Shown in pieces: positions 48,080-58,405 of a stretch of 64,000 nucleotides of DNA (positions are counted from its first letter, which is position 1; each line of letters begins with the position of its first letter). The notes beneath the pieces were generated by a model, which was not told the DNA's origin, did not search any database, and saw only the letters and a list, made by a program, of their open reading frames with translations. The stretch lies in NCBI GenBank assembly GCA_907163375.1, contig CAJQUW010011639.1:1-64000 (forward strand). Direction: 5' to 3'. This stretch comes from Prostheceraeus crozeri (taxonomy: Eukaryota > Platyhelminthes > Polycladida > Euryleptidae). The translations under genes and the position numbers were made by a program.

Positions 48080-48424
48080 CTAGAATTTTCCTAGTGCTCT
48101 ATAAAAGTTGCGTGGATTTCTAGAACACATGAGCATTTTGCTGACACGACAATCTAAAACGTTAAGCAAATCATATTTTGCCTTTACTTCAATACGTGTT
48201 TCAACGCAGTATTTAAAACTCTTCAGCGCAATTTTTGGAATCTTCTTCGGTAGATTTTGTAATTCTTTTCCAGCACTGACCGATCTATTTGTTTGATGGT
48301 TTTCGTGAGAAGCCCTATTATTCAAAACAGTTGGAATATCTTTTAAATGAACATTTTTTCCTGAATTTTCAAGTCCTGAAAAATATTGAATCAGAAAACA
48401 AAAAATGATCATGCCAGATAACAT
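48080..48424 (-). CDS. possible small secreted protein, not recognised
   Basis: 114 codons starting MLSGMIIFCFLIQYFSG, a plausible signal peptide, followed by a Lys/Asn-rich polar chain with three cysteines. A TATA-like TTATATTAA lies shortly upstream on the minus strand. No domain recognised, and the frame length is not decisive in itself. Confidence 0.25.
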   Translation of the reverse strand: MLSGMIIFCFLIQYFSGLENSGKNVHLKDIPTVLNNRASHENHQTNRSVSAGKELQNLPKKIPKIALKSFKYCVETRIEVKAKYDLLNVLDCRVSKMLMCSRNPRNFYRALGKF

Positions 48425-48919
48425 TGTAGATTAATATAAAGCGTTTACCTACAGAAAATAATCATTTTTCTAACTTGATGGAAATATCAAACTCCTTCAA
48501 ATGTCAGCCGCTTTCTCCGTCTATTAAACGAGTAAATAATCCGAAGTGAATTACTTACGACTTTCTGCTTTCATCATAACAACTTCAAATAGTAATCATG
48601 GATCCTCTGTAAACATGCCTTTGAAGCTGATGTCTGTCAATTTGCATCCTCTGCAAACACAAATTAGATTGGCAAATCTATAAGTCATCAAAGCTGATAT
48701 TTTGCAGCTCAGGAATTCATTGAAATAGTCAAGATGCTCAAACTGCTATTGAAAACATTTTTTTTTCAGTGAATTTTAATTTGCATCGTCATTTAGTCGC
48801 GTCAATTCAAATAGATTTCTGCATGCGATCATAATGTGAATTCAAGTTAAGTCTTAAGCCCAGTAAGTTCCTTTATAAATGCTCACTTCAGCAGTGTAGA
48901 AGACGTTTCTTCTTCCCCG

Positions 48920-49115
48920 CATCCAGCTAGGAAAATGCACAACTTCGTCCTCGTCTCCAGCTCGGAGAATACATAGATTCATGCTCTTCTCAGACTGCAG
49001 AACACATAACTTTGTACGCGTCTCAAGATCGGAGAATATTCAGCTTCATGCTCGACTGCAGCTTAGAGAATACATAGCTTCATGCTCATCTCCACCTTGG
49101 AGAACACACAACTAG
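48920..49115. repeat. degenerate minisatellite, about 42-bp unit
   Basis: Four to five units built around CTCGGAGAATACATAG and TTCATGCTC(G/A)TCTC. Diverged; a coding origin is not apparent. Confidence 0.7.
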
Positions 49116-49421
49116 TGTACTAGCTGCTCAGTCCAAGTCGGTTCCAATTCTGAGGATATCATGCCTGTTTCACATAGGCATTGTACAGTGTAGTCTTTTG
49201 ATTGTACATATTTTCATCTCTTTCTAGCTCTGTAAAAGGATCGCCGAACTTTTTCAGAGCTTTTACAGAAAATGGATCCATTCCAACGACTGTGCGTGAC
49301 TCAGCAACGGGATAACGCATCCCTTTTGTTAAAGCACTCAGGACTGCACGATTCCTGCCATCATATACGCTCTCTTAGCTTCCCAGTGCTTTCTGTTTGT
49401 GGTATTTGTTCCTTCTTTTAA

Positions 49422-49820
49422 CCCTCGCCACACTGGGGGAGTGCGCTTTTCGCTCCCCTGGCGAATTTTTTGAATATATTTTAGACAAGCAAGCTATAGC
49501 CACCAGCTTTCTAGTAGGTTGCTTTCTACGTATTATGCAACTTTTGACAGAAGGATGATAAATTTGACACAATACTTATAGATTAGTGCTTGGATTATCA
49601 GTATTTGTTTTCATTTTCCATTTCAAATACTGATCTAATGGAAATTTGTTAAAAATTGGCTGTTTTTTACCTTTGACCTTCACCACAACGCAGGGATGAC
49701 CTTGAATCCCTTTCAATGCATATTCGATTGATGTGTGGTTTGGGGAAATTGGTGTAATAGTTTGGAGATCAGCAGGGGATCAGCAGGGGTGTTCGGAAAA
49801 ATACCCCGTCGGGGCGAGGG
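49422..49820 (+). mobile_element. family-E piggyBac-like element, complete-looking copy
   Basis: Starts CCCTCGCCACACTGGGG after TTAA (49418-49421), ends CCCGTCGGGGCGAGGG before ATAA (one change from TTAA). 399 bp, no frame. Confidence 0.7.
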
Positions 49821-50731
49821 ATAATTTTGTTTTGCAACCATCAATATGATTTGCTACTGAATATAAGCTCTGTAATTATGCTCAGTGGTGATTCTTCCTA
49901 ATTTCGGCGACCGCTATTCTGCTGCTATTTCCGCAGTCCCCTGGTGTGATGTCATTATCGACATCACCAACCTTTCTACTGTCATTAATATAACTACTAT
50001 ATTCGGTCTACGGTGAATCCAACCCTCGGAAAATTGACTCGTTGACTTAAGCACTGCAATATGCGTATTTAGATTGCAAATCTAGAAGTAACATGTCGTT
50101 AAAGAGAGTTCATTACAGATCAAAGTATTGGATTGTTGTAGGCGGTTCGTTGAGGTTCACATCAAAAATTGGGAATATTCTTGAAAGTTATTGTCTACAT
50201 GTAAAAGAACTATTGCCTTCCGCATTCGAGTGAGTTGGTAGGAGAGGTGCGCGTGGCGATTCCTCGTTGGTTGAGACGACTGCTTTTAGCTCATAATTCT
50301 TCATACAAACTAATGACCACCCCTTCTCACTCTGCAAATGCACCTGTAATAAAGTAGAAAATTTCATACCTATGGTCTTTCGCAACTGTAATAAACTAAG
50401 AAAAGCAATGTAATTAACTAAGAAATAGTTGCATTCAAAATCCTAGAATAATGCATTAAACGATGATGCACTCTCATGTACTCTTAAATCATGATGCATA
50501 ACATAACATTTTTGTGATATGTATTAAATTAAATCCATTCTATTAAATTATCCTCGTTCATTAAATATATGACTAGAGCATTCAACAACGTGCAAAGCCT
50601 GATATCAGTGATGTATCCAACTATTCACTGGAGATCAGTTGTGTATCAAGGGTAAATTGTAAGTGTATAATCTGCGGTAAATAAATATGCTTTTATGTCT
50701 ATTGCAGTAATTCCTTCCTATCCAGGTGGTA
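49821..50731. other. no gene seen
   Basis: AT-rich, short frames only. Confidence 0.5.
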
Positions 50732-50796
50732 TCTAGACAAGGAGGTCTAGATATCTATAATTACAATTGTAGATATCTGGACCTCCTTGATCTAGA
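50732..50796. repeat. near-perfect 31-bp-arm palindrome
   Basis: TCTAGACAAGGAGGTC and onward is followed, without a spacer, by its complement (GACCTCCTTGATCTAGA); three mismatches and one extra base. Could extrude as a cruciform; purpose unknown. Confidence 0.85.
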
Positions 50797-51297
50797 TAAT
50801 CCAAGGTTAATAATATCCAAAATCTCCTCTAATGATATCAAAAATCACCGCTAAAGATATTAAAGTTCTCCACAGAAAGATAGTTATTTGAAATTGATCA
50901 AAAGCGCTCATGTCTATGTTGCTATTGATGTACATGTAATTGGGAATTGTTGGATATGTCAGATAAATACGTCTATGACGTCTATGATCTGCGCATAGAC
51001 AATCGACTCGTCTCCGTTTCGCTAGTCTTCGATTCGCAGCTATTATCTCCTACATAGAGGTAGTTATCGGATACGTAATGGGTTGACTTAAATGATGCTA
51101 CGGTTTCACAAATTAGTGAGTTGAATGCATCAATTTTCATGTGTTTGTGATTGACCTACCACTGCCGATCCCGTCTATATCATCGCGCATAGTCACAATT
51201 TCAGCTAGTTTCTACATACTTCTACGAATGACGTTGAAAAGCGATTTTCTTATTATCTTTAACAAGTCATGTGCATTAAATCCTCAACAGATGTGCT

Positions 51298-52150
51298 CAT
51301 AGAGTAGGTATATATAGGTAAAGTGTCAACTCAAAAAAAGTATCTGCATACAGTGAAACTTTTTATATGAAGAGATTCATTTTTTGCGGAGATTACGTTC
51401 CCGTGGTCGAAGAAATTATTTGAGCAGTTTTAAAAAGTCAAAATATACTATTAATATATACTACCGACATGGACACGACATTTGAATAATATGAAACAAG
51501 CTGGATATCAAAAGGAATGAATATTTGGTAATAAGCATCGTAGCTAATCGGAAATTAAGCTAATTTGCAAGGGAATTTCTTGAATTGTATTATAATGGAA
51601 GTATTCATGAAAAAGTCGAGATCTTTATTGTGCTCTCTTGGTTGAAATTTCAAGTTTTATTTCAATTGTCACCGGCATGATTTTATGATTCACTAAATTT
51701 ATGTTTCATTTCTAGAATCTGAATAGTGATGTGGACCCATTTACATCTTTCAAAGTTAATTGAAATAATTGTCCTTGATTCTGCTACTTTACTCTACATG
51801 TGGCAAGTTGCCTGTGATGTGATCACACTTAAGAAGGATGAGGTTGACTCTTAAGGTTGAGCATGAAAGAATAGCAGGTCATCGAATTGCTAATTTAACA
51901 ACCATTACCTCTCCAAGGCTGTCATGACACGGACTATCTGTAAAATACTATCATTTCTTTCTGTATTATACTATCATGATCAGTCAATTCCGCTGTAATT
52001 TTTCAAGGCTGCAAAAACTTGCATATCTCACATTTGCTGACAATGCCACCTGTATCCCCCTCGAGTTCATTTAATAAAATAGAAAGTGTATACACATTTG
52101 GGATTCAATAAATGCGGAGTTGCCACTCTACCCAACATATTTACTCTATG
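51298..52150 (+). mobile_element. family-A hAT/P-like element, complete copy
   Basis: 853 bp, CATAGAGTAGGTATATATAG...TTACTCTATG; 8-bp duplication GATGTGCT / GATGTGCC (one change). No insertions. Confidence 0.9.
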
Positions 52151-53133
52151 GATGTGCCATTCTAACATGGTTTATCTGACTTTGAGTTTTTGATCACCAA
52201 ATTTTGATGAGCATTCTATGACGGCAATTTAATAGGTCGTACGTTTCTACTTCATCAGGCTGTCTGCCTATTTTGGTTAGTTAACAAATGAGTCACAGGA
52301 AACGCCGACATGAAAGTGTATATGAAAACATAGTCAACCATGACACTCCGATAAAGATTTTTCTCGTGGGACACAAAAATATGTGGAAGTATATGCAACC
52401 AAGCTTTTAAGGAGGCTATCGGCGACTTTAATCAGAACTGTCATCAACTCCTCGTAGATATTCAGCTCCTGATCGCTGTTGCATTTGGGCATTAATAATC
52501 CGAAAATGGAAAACTAATATGAATGGTTTGCTTCAGTGAGCAAATAATCTGTCAGCGTGGTTTTGAATAAAAAAACAAATTGTTGTTTCAAGCGTGAATA
52601 TAGTTATCTGCGTTTATTTGTACTTTTAAGTGCAAAGTTCATCAGAATGTTCAGGACGCAATATTCGCTGTTTCACGCTGTCATTAAAGTTAAAATTTGG
52701 CAATCATTCCCAAGATGCCATTCCGATGTCGGATAACGATCCAGGTCTGAAATACACCAATGAAGACTTTGATTTGTATGCATAATATTAAGTTTGTAAA
52801 ACATTTTTCAAAGGCATAATTTGTATACATTCATAGAATTCTTGCAAAAGATATTTAACATTGCATCTCTAAGGCATTTATATTCCTAATCTATATGCAA
52901 TTTCAGAAAGTCATCGACTCTGAGACTTAAACAGATTTTTACACACGGCGTGACAAATTACTTACTGCATGTCCAAGACAAACATGGATTTGCACTCAAT
53001 TTACATGATGACTTATATGGCCCAATTAACCCACATATTGCCTACTGGTTCACCTAATTATAATACATTGCATGTACAAGTCTGAATACATATTCAACAG
53101 TTCATAATGCAGGCATGCATGTGTACTTTACAG
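52151..53133. other. no gene seen
   Basis: AT-rich, no domain. Confidence 0.5.
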
Positions 53134-53755
53134 CAGGGATACGGAGTCCTGTCATTTTGAAAGGACTCCAACTCCTACTCCGGGTGTCAAGTACATGTAG
53201 AAAAGGCCTTTTTTAAAAAATCAACTGGTAACCTGCATCATAGATCATTATAGGCTTGCCTGAACCTATATGTAGTGATCATTGCTGCATCAGGTATCAC
53301 TCATTTTCGATGAAAGTTTATTAAATGTCGCTTTCAGTTGGATGCATACGACTCGGCTCCTCCCATCTTGTTGATGTGTGCTTCACACAGTTTTTCTCCA
53401 GTCTCTACCAGGCATGAAAATCCCCCATACTTCAAAAAATATGAGTACACTTTTAATTTTAATATGCACTTTGGAGGAGGCATCACACACGGTTGACGTG
53501 AGGGTAAGAGGTAATGTTCTCAAACAAACTAGCATTTCATTTTCGTCTCTGATGTGACCTTTGGTGCGTAGATGTGATCGAGGGTAGGAAGGCTTGTCTT
53601 CTCTACTAAATCACCGAGTGAAAAGGCCATCATTTTTTCACTATCACGGTTCATTCCCTCAACTATTACAAGCTTTGCATGCACTGCTGTCTCTGTACTT
53701 TTGTTTGACGGAGAAAGTTGACATCAACACAGTGACAGCTATGTACGAGGACAAA
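53134..53755 (-). mobile_element. family-D hAT-like element, interrupted at the Polinton boundary
   Basis: Begins CAGGGATACGGAGTCC and continues as the complement of 16500-17136. Similarity stops after GCTATGTACGAG (about 53750), about 90 bp before the other end, exactly where the virus-like element starts. Confidence 0.8.
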
Positions 53756-53785
53756 AGTAGTAAGCAAATGACAAACACTCGACCG

Positions 53786-54840
53786 GCGCCCCCCCCCTCT
53801 GGAACGGCAGAGTGTCGTGGTCGGCCGCCGTGGTGCTTCGGGTCTGAGTCCCCCCCCCCCTCTGGAACGATAGAGTGTCGTGGTGGACTTGGGCGACCGC
53901 CAGGATTAGTGTTGAGGCTATAGTGTGTGATGTTTTTGGTGCAATCTGCTGAATGTTGGGTTGTAAATGGGTTGTTTCGAGTGGAAGGAGTGTTCGGATG
54001 AGAAAACGGAGTCCAGATTCGGAATCTACGTGAAATTTTGGGTTAGGAAGGATGTTTCCAGCGAAATCGGAGAGAAAAAATTTTCGGCTGACGTCCCCCC
54101 CCCCTACACAGCTTGCTTCGATTTTGGCTTCCAGTGGACGGATTTTGTCGTGCGATAGCTCGTTTGAAAGCTAAGAGTGAGACAAATTCAGTGAAAGAAT
54201 CGGCTTGTTCCTATCTGTCTTCGTTTAGATGTGAGACGCCATTTAAGATTTTGGGACATTGGTGAAAAACGACAGAGTTAGAATTTGGGACGTTTTGGGC
54301 TGTAGCTTCAAAACGAAGCATCGGATTGGAAAACGGATTTCAGATTTGGAATCAGCGTGAAATTCTTTATCTGTATAGTGAGTTTCAAGTCAATCGGCGA
54401 GAAAAAATTTTCAACATTTTTCGAAAAAACGACAGAGTTAGAATTTGGGATGTTTTGGTGTGTAGCGCCCAAACGAAGCATCGGATGAGAAAACGGAGGC
54501 CAGATTCGGAATCTACGTGAAATTTTGGGTTAGGAAGGATGTTTCCAGCGAAATCGGAGAGAAAAAATTTTCACTGACGTCCCCCCCCCCTCTGGACAGC
54601 TTGCTTCGATTTTGGCTTCCAGTGGACGGATTTTGTCGTGCGATAGCTCGTTTGAAAGCTAAGAGTGAGACAAATTCAGTGAAACAATCGGCTTGTTCCT
54701 ATCTGTCTTCGTTTAGATGTGAGACGCCATTTAAGATTTTGGGACATTGGCGAAAAACGACAGAGTTAGAATTTGGGACGTTTTGGACTCTAGCTTCAAA
54801 ACGAAGCATCGGATTGGAAAACAGAGACCAGATTTGGAAT
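53786..54840. repeat. subterminal tandem repeats with poly-C tracts
   Basis: First a 61-bp tandem (CCCCTCTGGAACG.AGAGTGTC, near 53790 and 53855), then a 489-bp unit repeated from 53996 and 54485, with a partial third unit near 54806. Each large unit includes GATGTTTCCAGCGAAATCGG, a run of 9-10 C and GCTTGCTTCGATTTTGGC. Such arrays are usual in Polinton-type end regions. No frame is conserved between units. Confidence 0.88.
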
Positions 54841-54857
54841 CAGCTTGATGTTATTGT

Positions 54858-54930
54858 CCAATGAGGATCATCATCCAATGAGAATCAAGCATTTCTTTAT
54901 AAATAGCGAGCCTTCCACAGTGAGAATCAT
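54858..54930 (+). promoter_or_regulatory. promoter: two CCAAT boxes and a TATA box
   Basis: CCAAT at 54858-54862 and 54875-54879, TATAAATA at 54898-54905; transcription would start near 54930. It drives the rightward gene run of the virus-like element. Confidence 0.65.
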
Positions 54931-55005
54931 TCCATCGTTGAATCACACGAGTGACGGACGCACATTTTCTCTCTCTCTAGTTCCCTGTTCTATTACCCAA
55001 CTAAA

Positions 55006-55781
55006 ATGGTAAGTCGCTACTTCCCTCCCTCTCCTCCCTTGAACGTAAACTTAATACAATCTTTTTTCATTTTCAGGCATCTACTCCATCTGCTGCACTA
55101 GTAGGACAAAATGGCGGTCAAACGTTACAAGGTTCGCTACGGTCAGATCATCTACAACTGAGGCCAGTGGAAGAAACATCCAAGGTACATAATCCTACAC
55201 CGCTACAGCGTAAATTTAAACAAGCCTTGCGTTATGATGATCATAGCGTAGTACTCCAAACGGGAATGCTCCCTTCCACGGATGTCAAGATAATGCACAA
55301 TCAGTATGGGGACTACATACTGATCCCCGTGAGTCCGTACATTCGCCACCAACTTGATATTATTGAGGAGTACGTGACATTAAATATGGACATTCCTACT
55401 CCTCTTGCTCAAGAGTGGAAGGCGAGAGATGACAAGGATACTCCCTATAGAAAGATTTGGGATGGTAATCACATTTGCCTACCGGTATCACATTGGTGTA
55501 CTTACTATAAGAAGGATGGAGATCATTCAATACCCATCAGATGTGATGAGCTCGGAGAAGGTACTTGGGATATCCTTTTCAAAGTGAATGGGCTATATTA
55601 TGGTCGACACAAGGATAATAAAATAGCCTCTCTCTCCATGCATATGGAATCCATTTTATATATTCCGAAACCACCCAACGTGGACGACATAATTGATCAA
55701 ATCCTTAACAGCAGTGGTACGAAGCGCAAGTCGGAGAAGAATGCTACATCAAAACGCAAATCAAAGAAGGAGAATTACTAG
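55006..55781 (+). CDS. virus-like element protein of unknown function (first rightward gene), 5' intron likely
   Basis: ATG at 55006 is followed at once by GTAAGT. A pyrimidine-rich tract and TTTTCAG end at 55076, and the frame is open from 55077 to 55781 in phase. A start at 55167 (METSK-type, MEETSKVHNP) would avoid splicing. About 236 residues with the intron. Features: a Ser/Gly/Gln start, a central part rich in Tyr/Trp/Asp (IWDGNHICLPVSHWCTYYKK), and a C-terminal nuclear-signal-like run of Lys/Arg (KRKSEKN, KRKSKKE). No known domain. Known: members of this element class use splicing. Placed directly after the promoter, so perhaps an early or regulatory protein. Confidence 0.7.
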
Positions 55782-55815
55782 TCCTTTCCTAACTCTACCC
55801 TATGACAATTCGCTT

Positions 55816-55941
55816 ATGTGCTTTGAGTGTCGTAGACGTGGTCTTATTAGATACATTTTACTTCTTCGTTGCCATCATATCATTTGTGTATTTTGTCGTG
55901 AAAAGCATCGATGTAATTCTTCATTTTGTAATATGTTATAG
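55816..55941 (+). CDS. 41-residue RING-like zinc-binding protein
   Basis: MCFECRRRG, then LRCHHIICVFCREKH and CNSSFC: spacing C-x2-C-x13-C-x-H-x3-C-x2-C-x6-C-x4-C, close to a RING finger with a slightly long last pair. Its frame extends upstream without a better start. Too short to carry anything but the finger. It lies between the first gene and the exonuclease; E3-ligase-like or adaptor function is inferred only. Confidence 0.5.
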   Translation: MCFECRRRGLIRYILLLRCHHIICVFCREKHRCNSSFCNML

Positions 55942-55993
55942 AACGCTTCCTTAGATGTGTAAATTTCCGTTTTAGGCTTCTATCATCATTTTT

Positions 55994-56524
55994 ATGGATT
56001 GTGAGGGTGAACCTGTACAGGAGCTCAGTGCTATTGCTATGAACAATTGGACATATCAGATTGTTAGTGTCTATCATCAACATGCCAACTGTGATCCCAA
56101 TGTTGATCAATGGGCGAGAAAACACATTCATGGACTTAATCTGAAATATTTGCAAGACTATGGCTTTTCTTGTGAGAGTGCTCTTCTTATTGACTTTAAA
56201 CGATGGTTAGCTGCTTTCAATGTTATACGCATCTTTTGTAATAATCCTGGTAAGGAGAGGAAAGTATTTCCCAATCTAATCATTGATGATATTTTGCTCC
56301 CGCCTTGGGATAGTAGAGTGAATCAACATTATCATGAAGTCACGAAACGTTTTAAGGATTTGTGTGTTCCTATTTTGTCTGTTCGTTGTAGTAGCTACGT
56401 TCATAACCAATGCTTCTTTCCTCCTTACCTCAACACTGCCAAAGTCCTGTATGGTTATCATTGCTCGCTGTATGATAGTTATCAGCTGTATCTATTTTAT
56501 CTCTTTCAAACCATTGATTTATAA
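55994..56524 (+). CDS. DEDDh-type 3'-5' exonuclease-like protein
   Basis: 176 residues. Motif I D-x-E at the start (FMDCEGEPVQELSAIA), a middle segment with HIHGLNLKYLQDYG and IRIFCNNPGKE where exonuclease motif II would fall, and motif III H-x4-D (GYHCSLYDSYQLY) near the C-terminus, in the order and spacing of DnaQ/TREX-like nucleases. The frame is open upstream to an acceptor-like TTTTAG at 55975, so the ATG at 55006 may also be spliced to it. Expected role: proofreading or trimming of DNA or RNA in element replication. Motif II is unconventional, so activity is uncertain. Alternative: an inactive nuclease-fold host antagonist. Confidence 0.55.
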   Translation: MDCEGEPVQELSAIAMNNWTYQIVSVYHQHANCDPNVDQWARKHIHGLNLKYLQDYGFSCESALLIDFKRWLAAFNVIRIFCNNPGKERKVFPNLIIDDILLPPWDSRVNQHYHEVTKRFKDLCVPILSVRCSSYVHNQCFFPPYLNTAKVLYGYHCSLYDSYQLYLFYLFQTIDL

Positions 56525-56611
56525 TGCATGCTTGTTACCGTTATTCAATAAATGTTACTATGAGAAGAGTTGTTGTTTTCATGCAATGGATGGGTTAGTT
56601 AAAGGGCGATC

Positions 56612-57022
56612 ATGTCTTTCTCAAACGACTGCGGAACATTACGTTTTCATAGGCAAAGTTTAAAAGGAGCTGTTCAAGATTATGTGATAAATTTTCATAA
56701 AGATGAGACCGACATCGAAGCAGTGGTAGATGATGCTAGCACTCTATTTCTAGAGTTAATGAATACATTCTCTGATAGCATTGTCATGGCGCGATTAGTT
56801 GCGAAAATTAAGTTTAGTCATTTTGGAAAGGAAGAGGTGGAAAGTCGCTCTTTCCATTTTGCTTCTTATTCAATGGAAGTGGTAGATCACCCCGAAGAAT
56901 TTTTTAAAAGACATATGATAAAAATTGCTGAACGTCTTAACGCATTTAACCATCATGGTAGCAGTCTAGTGATTGAAGCGATTTCAGATATTCACATTCA
57001 ACTTTCCATAAAGAAAAATTGA
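56612..57022 (+). CDS. Polinton polymerase N-domain-like protein
   Basis: 136 residues: SFSNDCGTLRFHRQSLKGAV, then LFLELMNTFSDSIVMARLVA, VEVVDHPEEFFKRHMIK-like helix and LVIEAISDIHIQLSIKKN. It resembles the stand-alone or N-terminal domain found before the protein-primed DNA polymerase in many animal Polintons (pattern of a helix with F-x-x-x-hydrophobic ending in a basic tail). Recognition is from general family shape, not a diagnostic motif. The stop adjoins the next gene. Confidence 0.4.
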   Translation: MSFSNDCGTLRFHRQSLKGAVQDYVINFHKDETDIEAVVDDASTLFLELMNTFSDSIVMARLVAKIKFSHFGKEEVESRSFHFASYSMEVVDHPEEFFKRHMIKIAERLNAFNHHGSSLVIEAISDIHIQLSIKKN

Positions 57023-57024
57023 AA

Positions 57025-57348
57025 ATGCAGTGGTACTTGATTGTAGCACAACTGGTTTTCGAGCTATGTCTGCTCACTCTCGAAGTATATTCCTTCTGTA
57101 CATGCGTCTATTATTTAGAAAAGGCTAGCAAATTCATATCTTCAAAAAGACTTGCTATAGACATCAGTAACGGTGAAACTATGTGTTGCGATGTATGTAA
57201 GCGAAAGGATGGAAATGAAAAGCGCATCTTCAAGAGATGTAAGCATGCTTTTTGTCAACGCTGTTTCATACGTAATTGCATTCAACTTTGCCAATGTAAC
57301 CACTGTGACATTGCTCATTTCGAGTGTCACTTATGTCGCAATAGTTAG
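57025..57348 (+). CDS. membrane-anchored RING-type protein
   Basis: Start at ATG 57025 is 2 nt after the previous stop. An N-terminal hydrophobic helix (WYLIVAQLVFELCLLTLEVY) is followed by a zinc-binding region: CDVCKRKDGNEKRIFKRC, KHAFCQRC, then CIQLCQCNHC and CHLC. The C-x2-C...C-x-H-x2-C-x2-C pattern is RING-like. Likely a ubiquitin ligase at a host membrane; target unknown. Virus RING proteins of this architecture often remove host receptors, which is inference here. Confidence 0.6.
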   Translation: MQWYLIVAQLVFELCLLTLEVYSFCTCVYYLEKASKFISSKRLAIDISNGETMCCDVCKRKDGNEKRIFKRCKHAFCQRCFIRNCIQLCQCNHCDIAHFECHLCRNS

Positions 57349-57399
57349 TACCTATGCAAATGTGGTAAAGATAGGTTTTAGCAAAGACTAACACGGAAA

Positions 57400-57756
57400 A
57401 TGGCGAAACGTAAAATGACGAAACGTAAAAGTCAAAAGTTTTCTTCAGCCATTCAAGCTCTCCGACGAATGAAAGCAAATCAGCGATACAATGCTATACG
57501 ACATGCTAACGATAAATTCATTTGTGAAATTATTTCTCATGTGAGGAAGTTGAGGACGAAGAAATTAGCACCAAAACAACGAAAGTTACTTAAGCGATAT
57601 GCTACGAAATTGCGTTTCATCTCCAATCCTAAAGTCGCCCTTCAAAGAAAGAGGAAAACTCTAACACAAAAGGGCGGTTTCCTTTCAGCAATACTTCCAA
57701 TGATAGCTCCTGCCGTGGGCAACCTATTGGGAAATATCTTTGGCTCTAAGCGTTAA
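57400..57756 (+). CDS. basic protein with C-terminal Gly/hydrophobic segment (conserved Polinton gene)
   Basis: 118 residues. Strongly basic (AKRKMTKRKSQKF, KLRTKKLAPKQRKLLKRYA), with a closing amphipathic segment GGFLSAILPMIAPAVGNLLG. This arrangement recurs directly before or near the ATPase in animal Polintons; the tail resembles membrane-lytic or capsid-internal peptides of adenovirus pVI type. Its stop overlaps the upstream extension of the ATPase frame. Confidence 0.65.
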   Translation: MAKRKMTKRKSQKFSSAIQALRRMKANQRYNAIRHANDKFICEIISHVRKLRTKKLAPKQRKLLKRYATKLRFISNPKVALQRKRKTLTQKGGFLSAILPMIAPAVGNLLGNIFGSKR

Positions 57757-57787
57757 TTATGCAAATGTTGAGTCTCAAAGTAATAAA

Positions 57788-58405
57788 ATGGATTTCAGAC
57801 TTCAATGTGATAAAGTTCTGACTGTATCAGGTCCATCTCATGCAGGTAAAACTGTTTTCACGCTGAATTTATTGGATAAAAGAAGGGAGTTGTTTAAGGA
57901 ACCTATCAATCGAGTGATTTGGTGTTATGGTATTTATCAACCGTCGCTGTTTCAGGAATTGCAAAGTCGCAACTTTATTCGACATGAAGGAATTATTCCA
58001 GTGGATAAACTTCAGTCTAATGATGTTGTTGTATTGGATGATTTATTAAAAGAAAGTAAGAATTCAAAAGATGTTACAGATATGTTCACTCGCGCAGCAC
58101 ACCATAAAAGGTGTTTTATCATCTATATTACACAAAATTTGTTTCCTGATGGAAAAGAAGCTCGTACACGAAACCTGAATACACACTATTATGCTATTTT
58201 CAAGAATCCGCGAGATAAAAGTCAATTTGAAATTTTAGCGCGACAAGTTGCACCCAGAGGATCAAAAGCCTTAATTGAAATTTTTCAAGCAGCTACTGAA
58301 AAACCATACGGTTACTTATTCATTGACTTTACGCAAGAGTGTCCGGAAGAATTTAGATTTCGAAGTGATATTTTGAAAACTCCCATGATTATCTACAAAC
58401 TATGA
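57788..58405 (+). CDS. DNA-packaging ATPase (FtsK/HerA-like)
   Basis: About 205 residues from ATG 57788 (MDFRLQCD). Walker A GPSHAGKT at residues 14-21, Walker B DVVVLDDLL near residue 80, then ITQNLFP (sensor-like) and a conserved C-terminal YLFIDFTQ. It powers genome packaging into the capsid. Length and motif order are typical of Polinton/adintovirus A32-type ATPases. The stop overlaps the next start (ATGA). Confidence 0.93.
   Translation: MDFRLQCDKVLTVSGPSHAGKTVFTLNLLDKRRELFKEPINRVIWCYGIYQPSLFQELQSRNFIRHEGIIPVDKLQSNDVVVLDDLLKESKNSKDVTDMFTRAAHHKRCFIIYITQNLFPDGKEARTRNLNTHYYAIFKNPRDKSQFEILARQVAPRGSKALIEIFQAATEKPYGYLFIDFTQECPEEFRFRSDILKTPMIIYKL

Noticed and set aside
53594-54864. Reading frames of up to 115 codons in the tandem repeat before the first Polinton gene
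   Set aside because: They follow the 489-bp repeat units and change frame between units; not coding.
57142-57478. Long minus-strand reading frames opposite the RING and basic-protein genes (also 61399-61758, 60463-60690, 59176-59361, 58530-58715)
   Set aside because: Antisense shadows of clearly coding genes, with no domain of their own.
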